Notes under the pieces: model-generated
Database searches by the model: none
Seen by the model: only the letters and a program-made list of their open reading frames with translations
What the model was told of the DNA's origin: nothing
Program-made: the position numbers and the translations under genes
NCBI GenBank assembly: GCA_020629515.1
Contig: JAHDDE010000012.1
Span: 1-64,000, forward strand
Direction: 5' to 3'
DNA from: Saprospiraceae bacterium
GTDB taxonomy: Bacteria; Bacteroidota; Bacteroidia; Chitinophagales; Saprospiraceae
DNA length: 64,000 nucleotides
Shown here: positions 32,699 to 42,564 of the stretch, piece by piece
Layout: the number at the start of each line of letters is the position of its first letter
Position numbering within the stretch: position 1 is the stretch's first letter

Positions 32699-34639
32699 GT
32701 GATCCCTCCAGAAATAATAGAAGAAATAAATTCAACCGCCAAGATTGAGGAGGTCATAGACGAATTTGTCAATCTCAAAAGAAGAGGGGTCAATATGATT
32801 GGGCTTTGTCCATTTCATAATGAAAAAACACCTTCATTCACCGTTTCACCATCAAAGAATCTTTTCAAATGTTTTGGATGTGGCAAAGGAGGCAATGCGG
32901 TTCATTTCTTAATGGAGCATGAACAATTTTCTTATCCTGAGGCCCTCAAATTTCTGGCAGAAAGGTATAATATCAAAATACCTGAGATCGAACGAACTGA
33001 TGAACAAAAGCAAGCTGATCAAGAAAAGCAAAGTCTTTTAATCATTAATGAATATGCCCAAAAGTTTTTCACAAAAAATCTTTTTGAGTCCGATGAAGGA
33101 AGAACTATAGGTTTAAGCTATTTTAAGCATCGTGGGTTATTAGAATCAACGATTGAAACCTTTAAACTCGGCTATTCTCCAAAAAGTCGAGATCAATTTA
33201 CTCAAGAAGCCATTAAAAATGGATACAATTTAGACAAACTAAAATCGCTCGGATTAGTTTCTCAAAGTGGATATGATTTTTATCGTGAGAGAGTTATTTT
33301 CCCATTCCATAATATTAGTGGAAAAGTGATTGGATTTGGAGGGCGAATACTAAAAGATCAAGCCAAAGCTCCAAAATATCTTAATTCTCCTGAATCAAGT
33401 ATATATAACAAAAGAAAAACTCTTTACGGGCTTTATCAGGCAAAATCCGAGATTAGAAAATTAAATCAATGTATCCTTGTCGAAGGCTATACAGATGTTT
33501 TAAGTCTATATCAAAATGGGATTAAGAATGTAGTTGCATCCTCCGGCACCTCACTAACGATAGAACAAGTAAAACTGATTAAAAGATTTTCTGACAATAC
33601 GGTTGTTCTTTATGATGGTGACCAAGCAGGACAAAATGCGGCGTTACGAGGACTGGATATATTCTTAGAGAACAACTTGAATGTCAAAGTTGTCGTGTTA
33701 CCCGATAATAGTGACCCCGACAGCTATATTCAAAAAGTTGGTACAGAATCTTTCAAACAATATATTTCGGATAATGCGAAGGATTTCATATTAAAGCTAG
33801 CCAAAAATATACAAGATACTCTTGCTAATGATCCTGTAAATAAAAGCATTCAAATTAAGGAACTGGTAAAAAGTCTATCCAAAATTAGCGACCAGTTGAA
33901 GAGATCTCTGTATATAAAAGAGTGTGCCAACATCCTGGAGTTAGCTGAAAATTCACTTATTAAAGAGGTTAATAGAGGTGTAAGAAACGAAATTGGAAAG
34001 AAAACGAAAGAAATAAATAGAGCTCGACCGGCTTTTAAAGAAAATGTTGAATATTTTAACAAAACCATTCCAGAGGATCATTCTCAAAAAGATGAGGGAA
34101 TTCAACTCGATAGTGAAAGATATCAAGAAAGAGATATTATAAGAGCTCTGCTCCAACACGGTCAAAAAGAATGTACGCATCACGAGAATATTAGCGGCTT
34201 AGAATATTTAAGGCTATTAATCGGTGAAAGCTTTTTGGAATTCAAGAATAAAACATATCTAAAAATAATTTCTAAAGCATTTGAGGACCATGACAATGGG
34301 ATATCCTTTTCTGCTAATCGGTTTATTGATCATTCGGACAAGCATATAAGTTCATTGGCAGTAGATCTTTTATCTGACCCAAACTCTTACGCAAACTGGG
34401 AAGAAAAAGGTGTTCAGCTTCAAACACAAAGACCTATTGATGAAAATCATGAAAAAGACATTTTTCAATCTGTTATGAGATTTTTCATGACATACTTTAA
34501 AGAACAAAACTTAATCTGGAAGGAAAAAATTTCAGAATGTACCGATGATGCAACAAGAATCATTCTTCTCACAGCTTACAAAAAATTCAAAGACGAAATG
34601 AGAGAGCACGCCTCTAAGCTCAACACAGTTATAATATAA
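32699..34639 (+). CDS. dnaG: DNA primase
   Basis: Synthesises RNA primers at the replication fork. Domains in order: CHC2 zinc finger (LCPFHNEKTPSFTVSPSK near residue 37 and CFGCGKGG near 58), the RNA-polymerase domain, the TOPRIM fold (LVEGYTDVLSLYQNG near 261, YDGDQAGQNAALRGLD near 304) and a C-terminal helicase-binding region. GTG is the start codon. 646 residues is a normal length. A strong bidirectional terminator follows immediately. Confidence 0.96.
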   Translation: MIPPEIIEEINSTAKIEEVIDEFVNLKRRGVNMIGLCPFHNEKTPSFTVSPSKNLFKCFGCGKGGNAVHFLMEHEQFSYPEALKFLAERYNIKIPEIERTDEQKQADQEKQSLLIINEYAQKFFTKNLFESDEGRTIGLSYFKHRGLLESTIETFKLGYSPKSRDQFTQEAIKNGYNLDKLKSLGLVSQSGYDFYRERVIFPFHNISGKVIGFGGRILKDQAKAPKYLNSPESSIYNKRKTLYGLYQAKSEIRKLNQCILVEGYTDVLSLYQNGIKNVVASSGTSLTIEQVKLIKRFSDNTVVLYDGDQAGQNAALRGLDIFLENNLNVKVVVLPDNSDPDSYIQKVGTESFKQYISDNAKDFILKLAKNIQDTLANDPVNKSIQIKELVKSLSKISDQLKRSLYIKECANILELAENSLIKEVNRGVRNEIGKKTKEINRARPAFKENVEYFNKTIPEDHSQKDEGIQLDSERYQERDIIRALLQHGQKECTHHENISGLEYLRLLIGESFLEFKNKTYLKIISKAFEDHDNGISFSANRFIDHSDKHISSLAVDLLSDPNSYANWEEKGVQLQTQRPIDENHEKDIFQSVMRFFMTYFKEQNLIWKEKISECTDDATRIILLTAYKKFKDEMREHASKLNTVII

Positions 34640-34669
34640 AAAGGCTCAGCAATTCTGCTGAGCCTTTTT
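34640..34669. terminator. Bidirectional terminator between dnaG and fbaA
   Basis: AAGGCTCAGCA and TGCTGAGCCTT form a perfect 11-bp stem with a 4-base loop, with A-runs before and T-runs after, so it can end both convergent transcripts. Confidence 0.9.
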
Positions 34670-34673
34670 ATTA

Positions 34674-35747
34674 TTAATTTCTATCAATACAATTGAGATC
34701 TTCAAAAGCTTTGATGAGCCGTTTTTTGAACGCTCCTTCGCCTTCTCTCAACCATTTTCTTGGATCATAGTATTTTTTATTAGGTACATCATCGCCCTCA
34801 GGATTTCCTAATTGTGATTGTAGATAAGCCTGATTTTTAGTGTAGTAATCTTTAACACCAGTCCAAAATGCCCATTGCATATCTGTATCAATATTCATCT
34901 TAATAGCTCCGTAACCTATAGCTTCTCTTATTTCTTCAGTTGAACAACCTGATCCCCCATGAAAAACAAAATTGACTGGTTGAGAAGATGTATTAAATTT
35001 CTGCTGTATGTACTCTTGCGAATTTTTTAGAATTACTGGCTTTAATTCTACATTTCCAGGTTTATAGACCCCATGAACATTACCAAAAGCAGCAGCTACA
35101 GTAAATCGGTCTGAAATTTTACTGAGACGTTCATAAGCATAAGCCACCTCTTCTGGTTGAGTATATAATCTCGAGCTATCCACATCCGTATTATCTACAC
35201 CATCTTCTTCTCCTCCAGTAACGCCCAATTCAATTTCAATCATCATACCCATCTTATTCATCTCCTCAAAATAATCACAACAGATATCTATATTTTCTTC
35301 TAAGCTTTCTTCAGACAAATCAAGCATATGAGAGCTATATAATGGCTTGCCATATACGCTATGAAACTTTTTACCTTCATCTATTAAGCCTTTAATCCAT
35401 GGCAAAATTTTCTTAGCACAGTGATCAGTATGAAGCACAACGGTTACACCATAATGCTCTGCTAACTCGTGTACATGAAGGGCTCCAGCCTTAGCACCTA
35501 TTATGGAAGCACGTTGATTATCATTTGACAATCCTTTACCTGCGTTAAAACTTGATCCCCCATGTGAAAATTGAATAATAACAGGAGAATTCACCTCCCT
35601 TGCAGATTCTAAAACTCCATTGATTGAATTGGTACCTACAACATTGACTGCAGGGATAGCGAAATCATTTTCATTGGCATAGTCAAATAAATCTTTCACC
35701 TCTTGACCATAAATGACTCCTTTACTAAAACTCTTTGATGACGACAT
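34674..35747 (-). CDS. fbaA: Class II fructose-bisphosphate aldolase
   Basis: Zinc-dependent aldol cleavage of fructose 1,6-bisphosphate in glycolysis. The 357-residue protein belongs to the long class IIA form. Zinc and catalytic residues are visible in VVLHTDHCAKKILPW near residue 107, IEIELGVTGGEEDGVDN near 172, AFGNVHGVYKPGN near 222 and FVFHGGSGCS near 259. It lies convergent to dnaG and divergent from yajC. A TATCTTTG -7 element precedes it. Confidence 0.96.
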   Translation of the reverse strand: MSSSKSFSKGVIYGQEVKDLFDYANENDFAIPAVNVVGTNSINGVLESAREVNSPVIIQFSHGGSSFNAGKGLSNDNQRASIIGAKAGALHVHELAEHYGVTVVLHTDHCAKKILPWIKGLIDEGKKFHSVYGKPLYSSHMLDLSEESLEENIDICCDYFEEMNKMGMMIEIELGVTGGEEDGVDNTDVDSSRLYTQPEEVAYAYERLSKISDRFTVAAAFGNVHGVYKPGNVELKPVILKNSQEYIQQKFNTSSQPVNFVFHGGSGCSTEEIREAIGYGAIKMNIDTDMQWAFWTGVKDYYTKNQAYLQSQLGNPEGDDVPNKKYYDPRKWLREGEGAFKKRLIKAFEDLNCIDRN

Positions 35748-35778
35748 TTAGTTAAAGTTGAATATTTTAAAAAAGTGA

Positions 35779-35786
35779 CAAAGATA
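35779..35786 (-). promoter_or_regulatory. -7 element (TATCTTTG) of fbaA
   Basis: Exact TAnnTTTG match 32 bases before the start codon on the minus strand; identical to the element before the TonB receptor gene. Confidence 0.5.
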
Positions 35787-35842
35787 GCAACATTTAGAAA
35801 TGCACTTCACTTTAATTGCTCAAACAGAATAAAATATATTCT

Positions 35843-35850
35843 TAGTTTTG
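35843..35850 (+). promoter_or_regulatory. -7 element (TAGTTTTG) of yajC
   Basis: Exact TAnnTTTG match 25 bases before the yajC start codon. Confidence 0.5.
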
Positions 35851-35874
35851 GTGCTTCATCAATTATAAAGCTAT

Positions 35875-36177
35875 ATGGTCTACATTTTATTACAAGGAAA
35901 TTCAGGAGCACTGCCTATCAATTTAATATTCATGGGCTTATTACTTGGAGTAATGTATTTTTTCTTTATCCGTCCTCAAGCCAAAAAACAAAAAGAACAG
36001 ATACAGTTTGAAAATGATCTATCAAAAGGGGATAAAATAGTGACTACCTCTGGTATTATAGGAACTATTACTAAAATGGACGAAAAATTCGTAACCCTTC
36101 AGATTAGTCAAAAAGGAGTTATTGACATACTTAAAACAAGTATTTCTAAAGAGTTAACTGAATCATTTGAAAAATAA
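35875..36177 (+). CDS. yajC: Preprotein translocase accessory subunit YajC
   Basis: Small single-span inner-membrane protein associated with SecDF and SecYEG. The 100-residue protein has the membrane segment at about residues 15-32 (LIFMGLLLGVMYFFFIRPQ) and the family hallmark FFFIRPQAKKQKEQ, followed by GDKIVTTSGIIGTITKMDE. The ATG at 35875 gives the usual YajC N-terminus. A palindromic terminator follows at once. Confidence 0.94.
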   Translation: MVYILLQGNSGALPINLIFMGLLLGVMYFFFIRPQAKKQKEQIQFENDLSKGDKIVTTSGIIGTITKMDEKFVTLQISQKGVIDILKTSISKELTESFEK

Positions 36178-36180
36178 AAA

Positions 36181-36202
36181 AAGGCTGTCAATTGACAGCC
36201 TT
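36181..36202. terminator. 22-bp palindromic terminator between yajC and the giant surface gene
   Basis: AAGGCTGTCAA is followed directly by its complement, forming an 11-bp perfect inverted repeat with no spacer. A-runs precede it and a T-rich tail follows, so it can terminate both convergent transcripts. Its core 14-mer recurs before the exporter gene at 114. Confidence 0.8.
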
Positions 36203-36228
36203 CTTATTCTCTTTAAGTGTTTATCAAT

Positions 36229-39200
36229 CTATCTCATTAAAGTGACATTACCCGCTTTGATGAATTCTTTTCCATCTACACAAGTAACTTTTACACAATA
36301 GGCATAAACATCAGGTTCCATTTCTCTGCCCGTGCCTCCAAATCTTCCATTCCACCCATCTCTTTGATTTACTGAGCGGAATACTTCTTGACCCCATCTA
36401 TTTACAATTTGAAAATCCATTTCCTCAACGAAATTACTTCGCACAAATAAAACATCATTATTCCCATCATTATTTGGACTAAACGCAGAAGGGATAAATA
36501 CATCAGTCTCATCACATAATGGTTGCTCCACTGTTATTGTAATTTGGCTCGTGGCACTACATCCATTGATATCAGTCACAATGACTGTGTAGGTTGTTGT
36601 CTCAGTAGGACTCACTATCTGGCTCATTTCAACACCTCCGTTATCCCATTCATAAGACACGATTTCTCCAGATGAGTTCGCAATAATGGTAACAGATTCA
36701 CCTAAGAATATATCTGAATCTGGATCAGCTACGACCTCAACATCTAATTCTGTAACTGTTGGATTAATCAATATAGTCTCGCTGCATCCTGACGACAAAT
36801 CTGTTACAATAACTGAAATTTCAGTTTGTTGATCTAAAGAAATCATAACATCACTGGTACCTTGCCCTGATATTACAGCAGAGGCAGGAGCCCATTCATA
36901 TGACAACATTGCATTTGTGGTATCTCTAATGGATACAGAGAAAGGTTGTCCTGCACAAACAATGGTATCGTTACCTATTTGATCTGGAAATAAAATATCC
37001 AAGTCGATATCAAATCCAGCCTTGGTAAATGTCAACATTTCAGAACAGCCATTTTCATCTGTTGCAATAACTGTGATAGAATCAAATTCTGAAGTATTAA
37101 TTGTCAAGGAATCTATCATGCTAAGCGTATCCCCAGACTGATTTACCCATACAACTGGTAAATCCAAATTATTGCTAATTCCAAATTCGATATCTTGGTC
37201 CCCTTCACATACACTTATTGATGTTTCATTATCTGTCATAAAAGTTATAATCTCTGGCACCTCAACTTCTATCATAAATGTTTCAAATTGACAAGTAGAA
37301 GAAATCGATGTCAATGTAACATTATAAGTACCTGCTCCACCGAAATCAAATGTAGGATTGGCCAAATTTGAATTATCTGAATCATCATCAGCTACCCCAA
37401 AATCCCAAGAAATATCCCCATCAATAAAATCTGGCCCCACATCAAAACTCAAGCCATAAGTGCCGCAATTATTCGCAACTTCTGGAGCTGGAGTAATTAT
37501 ATCACCGTATGGTATAACAATTGTTCCTTCGTCAATACATCCGTCAGTTGAAGTTGCAGTATAATCCAATCTTATCGTGTCTTGATCAGGCAAAGTTTGT
37601 ATAGACACTATTTTACCATTTACAGATGTTATGTTATCAGAAGGTTCCCAGATTATGTCAAAGTCTCTCATAGAATTGGATGTAGTGATATCCACCATAT
37701 CTCCATCACATATTTTACGAGGGGCATCTGATTCGACCATAAACCCATTTTCTGATAGGATTACACTATCAATCTGACTTTCACACAGCTCCGTAGAAGC
37801 TCTCAAAAAGATAGGTTGTCCTTCTGGAAGGCTTATACTTATAGTTTCTTCAGTGCTTATTACAGAACTAAAGTCCGAGAATAGAGACCATTCGTAATTG
37901 GCTTCACTCCCGTTAACACTTCCCGACAATACACCAAAGTCTCCGTTACAGGAAGTAGAATCAATTATTATATCAGCAATTAACTCATCAATTACTTCAA
38001 TTTCCAAAATATCATCAACCGAACATCCTTCTGAGTCCATTGCATTATAAGCCAAAACAATAATCTCATCTCCCTCCATAGCTGTAACGAGGATCGGCAA
38101 AGAATTAAGATCACTGGTGATACGATCATTCTCCTCCCAAGTTATTGTAACCGGATTCTGTGGATCTCCACTCACTACGTCAATTTCAGTACTATTAGAA
38201 ATACATGTGTTGAGTGGATCAAATTCAAATTCAAAATCAGGTCTATCATTTTCTATTTCTATAGAGCCAATTTCGCTATCGCAATACTCTGGATGTTCTC
38301 CACGAACATAAACAGTGACCGGTCCCTCTTGAGTCAAGTTTACCTCTACTTGAGAACCCATAGCTATAATCTCACTAAACTCATTATCAAAAGACCATTC
38401 ATAGGTAGCATCTTCTTCTTGAGAAGTCACAGACAACATCGCAGTTCCACAAACCTCTCCGTTATTATCCAACATAACATCAAGATCCAAAACATTGTCT
38501 ATCGGTATTATAAGATTATCACTTATTTCGCAACCCATCCCATCAGTAATCGTGTAGGCCAAATTAACCTCAGTCGTATGAGGTGTAGTTTGAATCATTA
38601 TAGGGTTGACAGTAATATCCGAAATAATATTGTCCGATGGCTCCCACTCTATCATCAAGTCTTGAGATACATCATTGTTAACAAAAGTAACCGTAGACAT
38701 ATCAGTTATACAGATATCTATACTATCAAATAAGATATCGTAATCAGGTTCTATCTTAAACACGTCTATAAAAGCGATATTACTCTCACAGAAGTTACGA
38801 TCAGTAGCTCTTACAAAAACCCGAGTACTATCGTTGACAACTCTTATGGCCACAAATTGAGATGTAGCCACAACATTATCAAAACTTTCTGCTAAAGCCC
38901 ATTCATACATCGTATTAGACGAGTGATCAGGATTATTGACCATTAAATTAGTAATGTCATTACAAGCTGTTGCTGAAGTATTACTAAATGTAAGCTCTAT
39001 TTCATCAGTTGTAATACGCATAAAAATTGTATCTGTAATGGTGCTCATACCATCTGTAACAGATACCACATAAGTCCTAGACTCTGTACCAACGAATGTA
39101 GGGTTTGATTTATCCTCAGAAGATTCAAAAATTAAATCATCTTCAGGCATCCAAGTATAAGTCCAAGATGAATTAGGATTAGCAATGATCCGACTCGATT

Positions 39201-42200
39201 CTCCCAGACAAACCGTTATACTATCTTCATAAATAAATTCTAAAGAAAGTACGTCTTCTTCATTATCGGGATTTAAGTCTATCACATAAGTAATACTGTA
39301 TTCACATCCTTGACTATCTGTAAAGTAATAAGTAACTCGTGCCTCCTCAGCTCCTTCTGGCAATACAATATCAATATCTCCTCCTTCTCCAGTATAGAGC
39401 TCTCCTCCTGACTCAACAGTCCATCTAATTGAAACTATATCAAATTGACTAATTAACTCTTCTTCATTAATGCTGAAAATAAACTGATTTGTAAGTGTAT
39501 CAAAACTATAGCTCGTATCTATCGATGCCTCTACTTCATCCACTTCCGTAGGTATAAGATCTATGGTAACAATCCCTGTTACCTCACAAAATCCATTACT
39601 TACAAAAAATGTATACTGCGACACACTATCATTTGCTCTAAAACCTGGATTAGTCGTACTAAATGGACTAGTTACTATCAAACCTTCTGCATCAAGCCAT
39701 GTGACCGTATTGCTTGACTCTGTATTAATCATAATGGTCTCTGTAGCCCCTTCACAAACTACTAATGTATCACGAGAAACTGTGTACTCTGGATATTCTG
39801 ACAAAATCACACTAATCGTATCCATCTGAGTAGTAATACCGTCCGTTGCACTTACTACATAGTCCGTAGCTTCACTTGGCGAAGCAATTGGATCTGAAAA
39901 GAATATTGTATCTCCAAATGTAAGTCCTTCCAATGGTGTCCATGTATAGGTTATTCCCTCTACCGCACTATTCAATAACGCAACTGGATCTCCAGAACAG
40001 ACGGCCACAGTATCACTTCCCCCACCAGCTAAATCGATGAAATCATTTGTATCATCGTCTCCATTGTTTAGATCTATCACATAAGTAATACTGTATTCAC
40101 ATCCTTGACTATCTGTAAAGTAATAAGTAACTCGTGCCTCCTCAGCTCCTTCTGGCAATACAATATCAATATCTCCTCCTTCTCCAGTATAGAGCTCTCC
40201 TCCTGACTCAACAGTCCATCTAATTGAAACTATATCAAATTGACTAATTAACTCTTCTTCATTAATGCTGAAAATAAACTGATTTGTAAGTGTATCAAAA
40301 CTATAGCTCGTATCTATCGATGCCTCTACTTCATCCACTTCCGTAGGTATAAGATCTATGGTAACAATCCCTGTTACCTCACAAAATCCATTACTTACAA
40401 AAAATGTATACTGCGACACACTATCATTTGCTCTAAAACCTGGATTAGTCGTACTAAATGGACTAGTTACTATCAAACCTTCTGCATCAAGCCATGTGAC
40501 CGTATTGCTTGACTCTGTATTAATCATAATGGTCTCTGTAGCCCCTTCACAAACTACTAATGTATCACGAGAAACTGTGTACTCTGGATATTCTGACAAA
40601 ATCACACTAATCGTATCCATCTGAGTAGTAATACCGTCCGTTGCACTTACTACATAGTCCGTAGCTTCACTTGGCGAAGCAATTGGATCTGAAAAGAATA
40701 TTGTATCTCCAAATGTAAGTCCTTCCAATGGTGTCCATGTATAGGTTATTCCCTCTACCGCACTATTCAATAACGCAACTGGATCTCCAGAACAGACGGC
40801 CACAGTATCACTTCCCCCACCAGCTAAATCGATGAAATCACTTAAAATATCATCAAATAAATACTCCGCATTATAGCAAATAAAATACTCACACCCTTGG
40901 CTATCTGTGAAGTAATAAGTCACTTTAACATCTGATAAGTAGGGCAAATTAATATCTATAAATGTTCCTTCACCACTAAATACTAAATCGTCTAATTCTG
41001 CCACCCATCGTATTGAAACAATATCAAAAAGACTAAATAACTCAGATTCATTTATTGAAAAGGTGAATTGATTATTGATAGTATCAAAAATAAAATTCGC
41101 TTCTATCGCTTCGGATACTTCATCAAATTCTGTAGGTATTAGATCTATTGTTATGGTATCAAAAACTTCACAAAATCCATTAGAAACAACGAATACATAT
41201 TCATTTGTACCTTCAGTCCCTATAAAACCAGGATTGGTAGGACTATATGGATCGGATATTACTAAACCTTCTGTAGTCAACCATGTTACGGTGTTACTTG
41301 GATTGGTATTAATCAAAATGTTCTCTAATGCGCCTTCACAAAGCTCAAGCGTATCTCTTGAAATATCGTATTCCGGGTAATCAGATAGAATAACTGTTAT
41401 CTCTCCTCTCACTGTATCTTCTTCATTGTAAGCTAATACAGAGTAAACAGTATTCTCCGATGGCGCCGCCATAGGATCAGAAAAGAATTCGTTGTCTTCA
41501 AAAGTTAAACCTTCTAAAGGAGTCCATTCATAAGTTACTCCAGGTCTTGCACTTTCTAATAGCGCAACTGGATCACCAGAACAACTGGCTACTGTATCGG
41601 CTACAAAGTCTATTTCAAGGGCTTTATTCAGACAAGCTCTAACATTATATTCAAAATCCCTTCTTGTCGCGGATAAAAGTTCGCCGTCTCGCCATTCTTC
41701 AACCATGACACCTACAAGAAATTGACCTATTGTATTTGGAACTGCGGTAATTAATCCAGTATTGACATCCACTTCTAATGGAGTTCCACCTAACAAATTA
41801 TCTAAACCATAACCTGGTGCAAATGCAACTTCATCATATGGGCGCCCTGCAGGTGGTTGTGGTTTAGGATCATCAATAGTAGCTCCAGCATGTGGGATAT
41901 ATAGTTTATAAGCTAATGAGTCACCATCTATGTCAATAGCGCTGTGATCAAATGACAAAGGCTCATTTGCACAAATAACAACTTCCGGCCATTCTATAAA
42001 TTCTGGACTACTATTACATTCATTTAAAGTCTTTTCGGTAAGACAAATGAATTTTGTAGTACCGGTTTCTAACGGATTAATAATATTATTAAGGGTGATA
42101 TTCCTACAACACCTTTGATAAGCTAAAACATATCCCTTTTCTCTAAAAGGTAAGAATACCTGAGCCTTATATACTGCTTCTGACACGCAAATTGGTCCAC

Positions 42201-42549
42201 CTAAAAACTCGCAGTCCTCACTTTGCACATCAACTTCGACAACTTCATCATAGGTCATTACTACTTGACCAAATCGGCCTAAAAACTGCAAGGGACGACC
42301 ATTATTATCAAATATTCCGACTATTGCTGGATTATCAAAAGGTGCATCGGGTGCTCCATTAATACAGTCACGTCGCACAATCAACGTAATTTCATAGAAG
42401 TCATTACCCAGACACTTAAAACTCATATCAGTGCCTACCAAATGCGTTGCATTAAGCGGGTTAATAGAGAAAAAGAATCCTATTAGTATTAGACTACTAA
42501 TTCGTGTGACAATATTTTGATATGCTTTACTCATTCTTGGAAATATCAT
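36229..42549 (-). CDS. Giant secreted multi-repeat protein with gliding-motility/T9SS type B C-terminal domain
   Basis: A 2106-residue exported surface protein. The signal peptide ends near residue 34; a second in-frame ATG five codons in is also possible. Residues 35-310 form an N-terminal module seen in this protein class, with the cysteine motif YQRCCRN. Residues 315-1095 hold three units of about 265 residues: the first diverged, the next two identical. More Ig/PKD-like beta domains follow, including a PKD-like stretch with GDISWDFG. The last 90 residues are the gliding-motility-associated C-terminal domain (FIPSAFSPNNDGNNDVLF, FQIVNRWGQEVFRS, DGWNG), a type IX secretion sorting signal that anchors or releases proteins at the surface. 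It is third in a PorP/SprF-OmpA-like-giant series, 15 bases after the OmpA-like gene. Probably an adhesin; no enzyme domain seen. Confidence 0.9.
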   Translation of the reverse strand: MIFPRMSKAYQNIVTRISSLILIGFFFSINPLNATHLVGTDMSFKCLGNDFYEITLIVRRDCINGAPDAPFDNPAIVGIFDNNGRPLQFLGRFGQVVMTYDEVVEVDVQSEDCEFLGGPICVSEAVYKAQVFLPFREKGYVLAYQRCCRNITLNNIINPLETGTTKFICLTEKTLNECNSSPEFIEWPEVVICANEPLSFDHSAIDIDGDSLAYKLYIPHAGATIDDPKPQPPAGRPYDEVAFAPGYGLDNLLGGTPLEVDVNTGLITAVPNTIGQFLVGVMVEEWRDGELLSATRRDFEYNVRACLNKALEIDFVADTVASCSGDPVALLESARPGVTYEWTPLEGLTFEDNEFFSDPMAAPSENTVYSVLAYNEEDTVRGEITVILSDYPEYDISRDTLELCEGALENILINTNPSNTVTWLTTEGLVISDPYSPTNPGFIGTEGTNEYVFVVSNGFCEVFDTITIDLIPTEFDEVSEAIEANFIFDTINNQFTFSINESELFSLFDIVSIRWVAELDDLVFSGEGTFIDINLPYLSDVKVTYYFTDSQGCEYFICYNAEYLFDDILSDFIDLAGGGSDTVAVCSGDPVALLNSAVEGITYTWTPLEGLTFGDTIFFSDPIASPSEATDYVVSATDGITTQMDTISVILSEYPEYTVSRDTLVVCEGATETIMINTESSNTVTWLDAEGLIVTSPFSTTNPGFRANDSVSQYTFFVSNGFCEVTGIVTIDLIPTEVDEVEASIDTSYSFDTLTNQFIFSINEEELISQFDIVSIRWTVESGGELYTGEGGDIDIVLPEGAEEARVTYYFTDSQGCEYSITYVIDLNNGDDDTNDFIDLAGGGSDTVAVCSGDPVALLNSAVEGITYTWTPLEGLTFGDTIFFSDPIASPSEATDYVVSATDGITTQMDTISVILSEYPEYTVSRDTLVVCEGATETIMINTESSNTVTWLDAEGLIVTSPFSTTNPGFRANDSVSQYTFFVSNGFCEVTGIVTIDLIPTEVDEVEASIDTSYSFDTLTNQFIFSINEEELISQFDIVSIRWTVESGGELYTGEGGDIDIVLPEGAEEARVTYYFTDSQGCEYSITYVIDLNPDNEEDVLSLEFIYEDSITVCLGESSRIIANPNSSWTYTWMPEDDLIFESSEDKSNPTFVGTESRTYVVSVTDGMSTITDTIFMRITTDEIELTFSNTSATACNDITNLMVNNPDHSSNTMYEWALAESFDNVVATSQFVAIRVVNDSTRVFVRATDRNFCESNIAFIDVFKIEPDYDILFDSIDICITDMSTVTFVNNDVSQDLMIEWEPSDNIISDITVNPIMIQTTPHTTEVNLAYTITDGMGCEISDNLIIPIDNVLDLDVMLDNNGEVCGTAMLSVTSQEEDATYEWSFDNEFSEIIAMGSQVEVNLTQEGPVTVYVRGEHPEYCDSEIGSIEIENDRPDFEFEFDPLNTCISNSTEIDVVSGDPQNPVTITWEENDRITSDLNSLPILVTAMEGDEIIVLAYNAMDSEGCSVDDILEIEVIDELIADIIIDSTSCNGDFGVLSGSVNGSEANYEWSLFSDFSSVISTEETISISLPEGQPIFLRASTELCESQIDSVILSENGFMVESDAPRKICDGDMVDITTSNSMRDFDIIWEPSDNITSVNGKIVSIQTLPDQDTIRLDYTATSTDGCIDEGTIVIPYGDIITPAPEVANNCGTYGLSFDVGPDFIDGDISWDFGVADDDSDNSNLANPTFDFGGAGTYNVTLTSISSTCQFETFMIEVEVPEIITFMTDNETSISVCEGDQDIEFGISNNLDLPVVWVNQSGDTLSMIDSLTINTSEFDSITVIATDENGCSEMLTFTKAGFDIDLDILFPDQIGNDTIVCAGQPFSVSIRDTTNAMLSYEWAPASAVISGQGTSDVMISLDQQTEISVIVTDLSSGCSETILINPTVTELDVEVVADPDSDIFLGESVTIIANSSGEIVSYEWDNGGVEMSQIVSPTETTTYTVIVTDINGCSATSQITITVEQPLCDETDVFIPSAFSPNNDGNNDVLFVRSNFVEEMDFQIVNRWGQEVFRSVNQRDGWNGRFGGTGREMEPDVYAYCVKVTCVDGKEFIKAGNVTLMR
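39278..40045. repeat. Tandem repeat copy A (768 bp) inside the giant gene
   Basis: Line-by-line reading finds no difference between this segment and copy B. They are spaced 795 bp apart (265 codons, in frame) and separated by a 27-bp unmatched spacer. It encodes about residues 835-1091 of the giant protein. Confidence 0.95.
40073..40840. repeat. Tandem repeat copy B (768 bp) inside the giant gene
   Basis: Apparently identical to copy A over all 768 bases; encodes about residues 570-826. A third, clearly diverged unit of the same kind lies next to it in the coding order, at about 40870-41605. Confidence 0.95.
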
Positions 42550-42564
42550 GATATGAGTGAATAA

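Noticed and set aside
39563-40624. Two identical plus-strand 88-codon reading frames opposite the giant gene
   Set aside because: They are antisense shadows of the tandem DNA duplication and lack start signals or protein-like features.
39278-40840. CRISPR or transposon explanation for the long identical repeat
   Set aside because: The repeats are 768 bp, in frame within one coding sequence, and have no terminal inverted repeats, transposase or spacer array.
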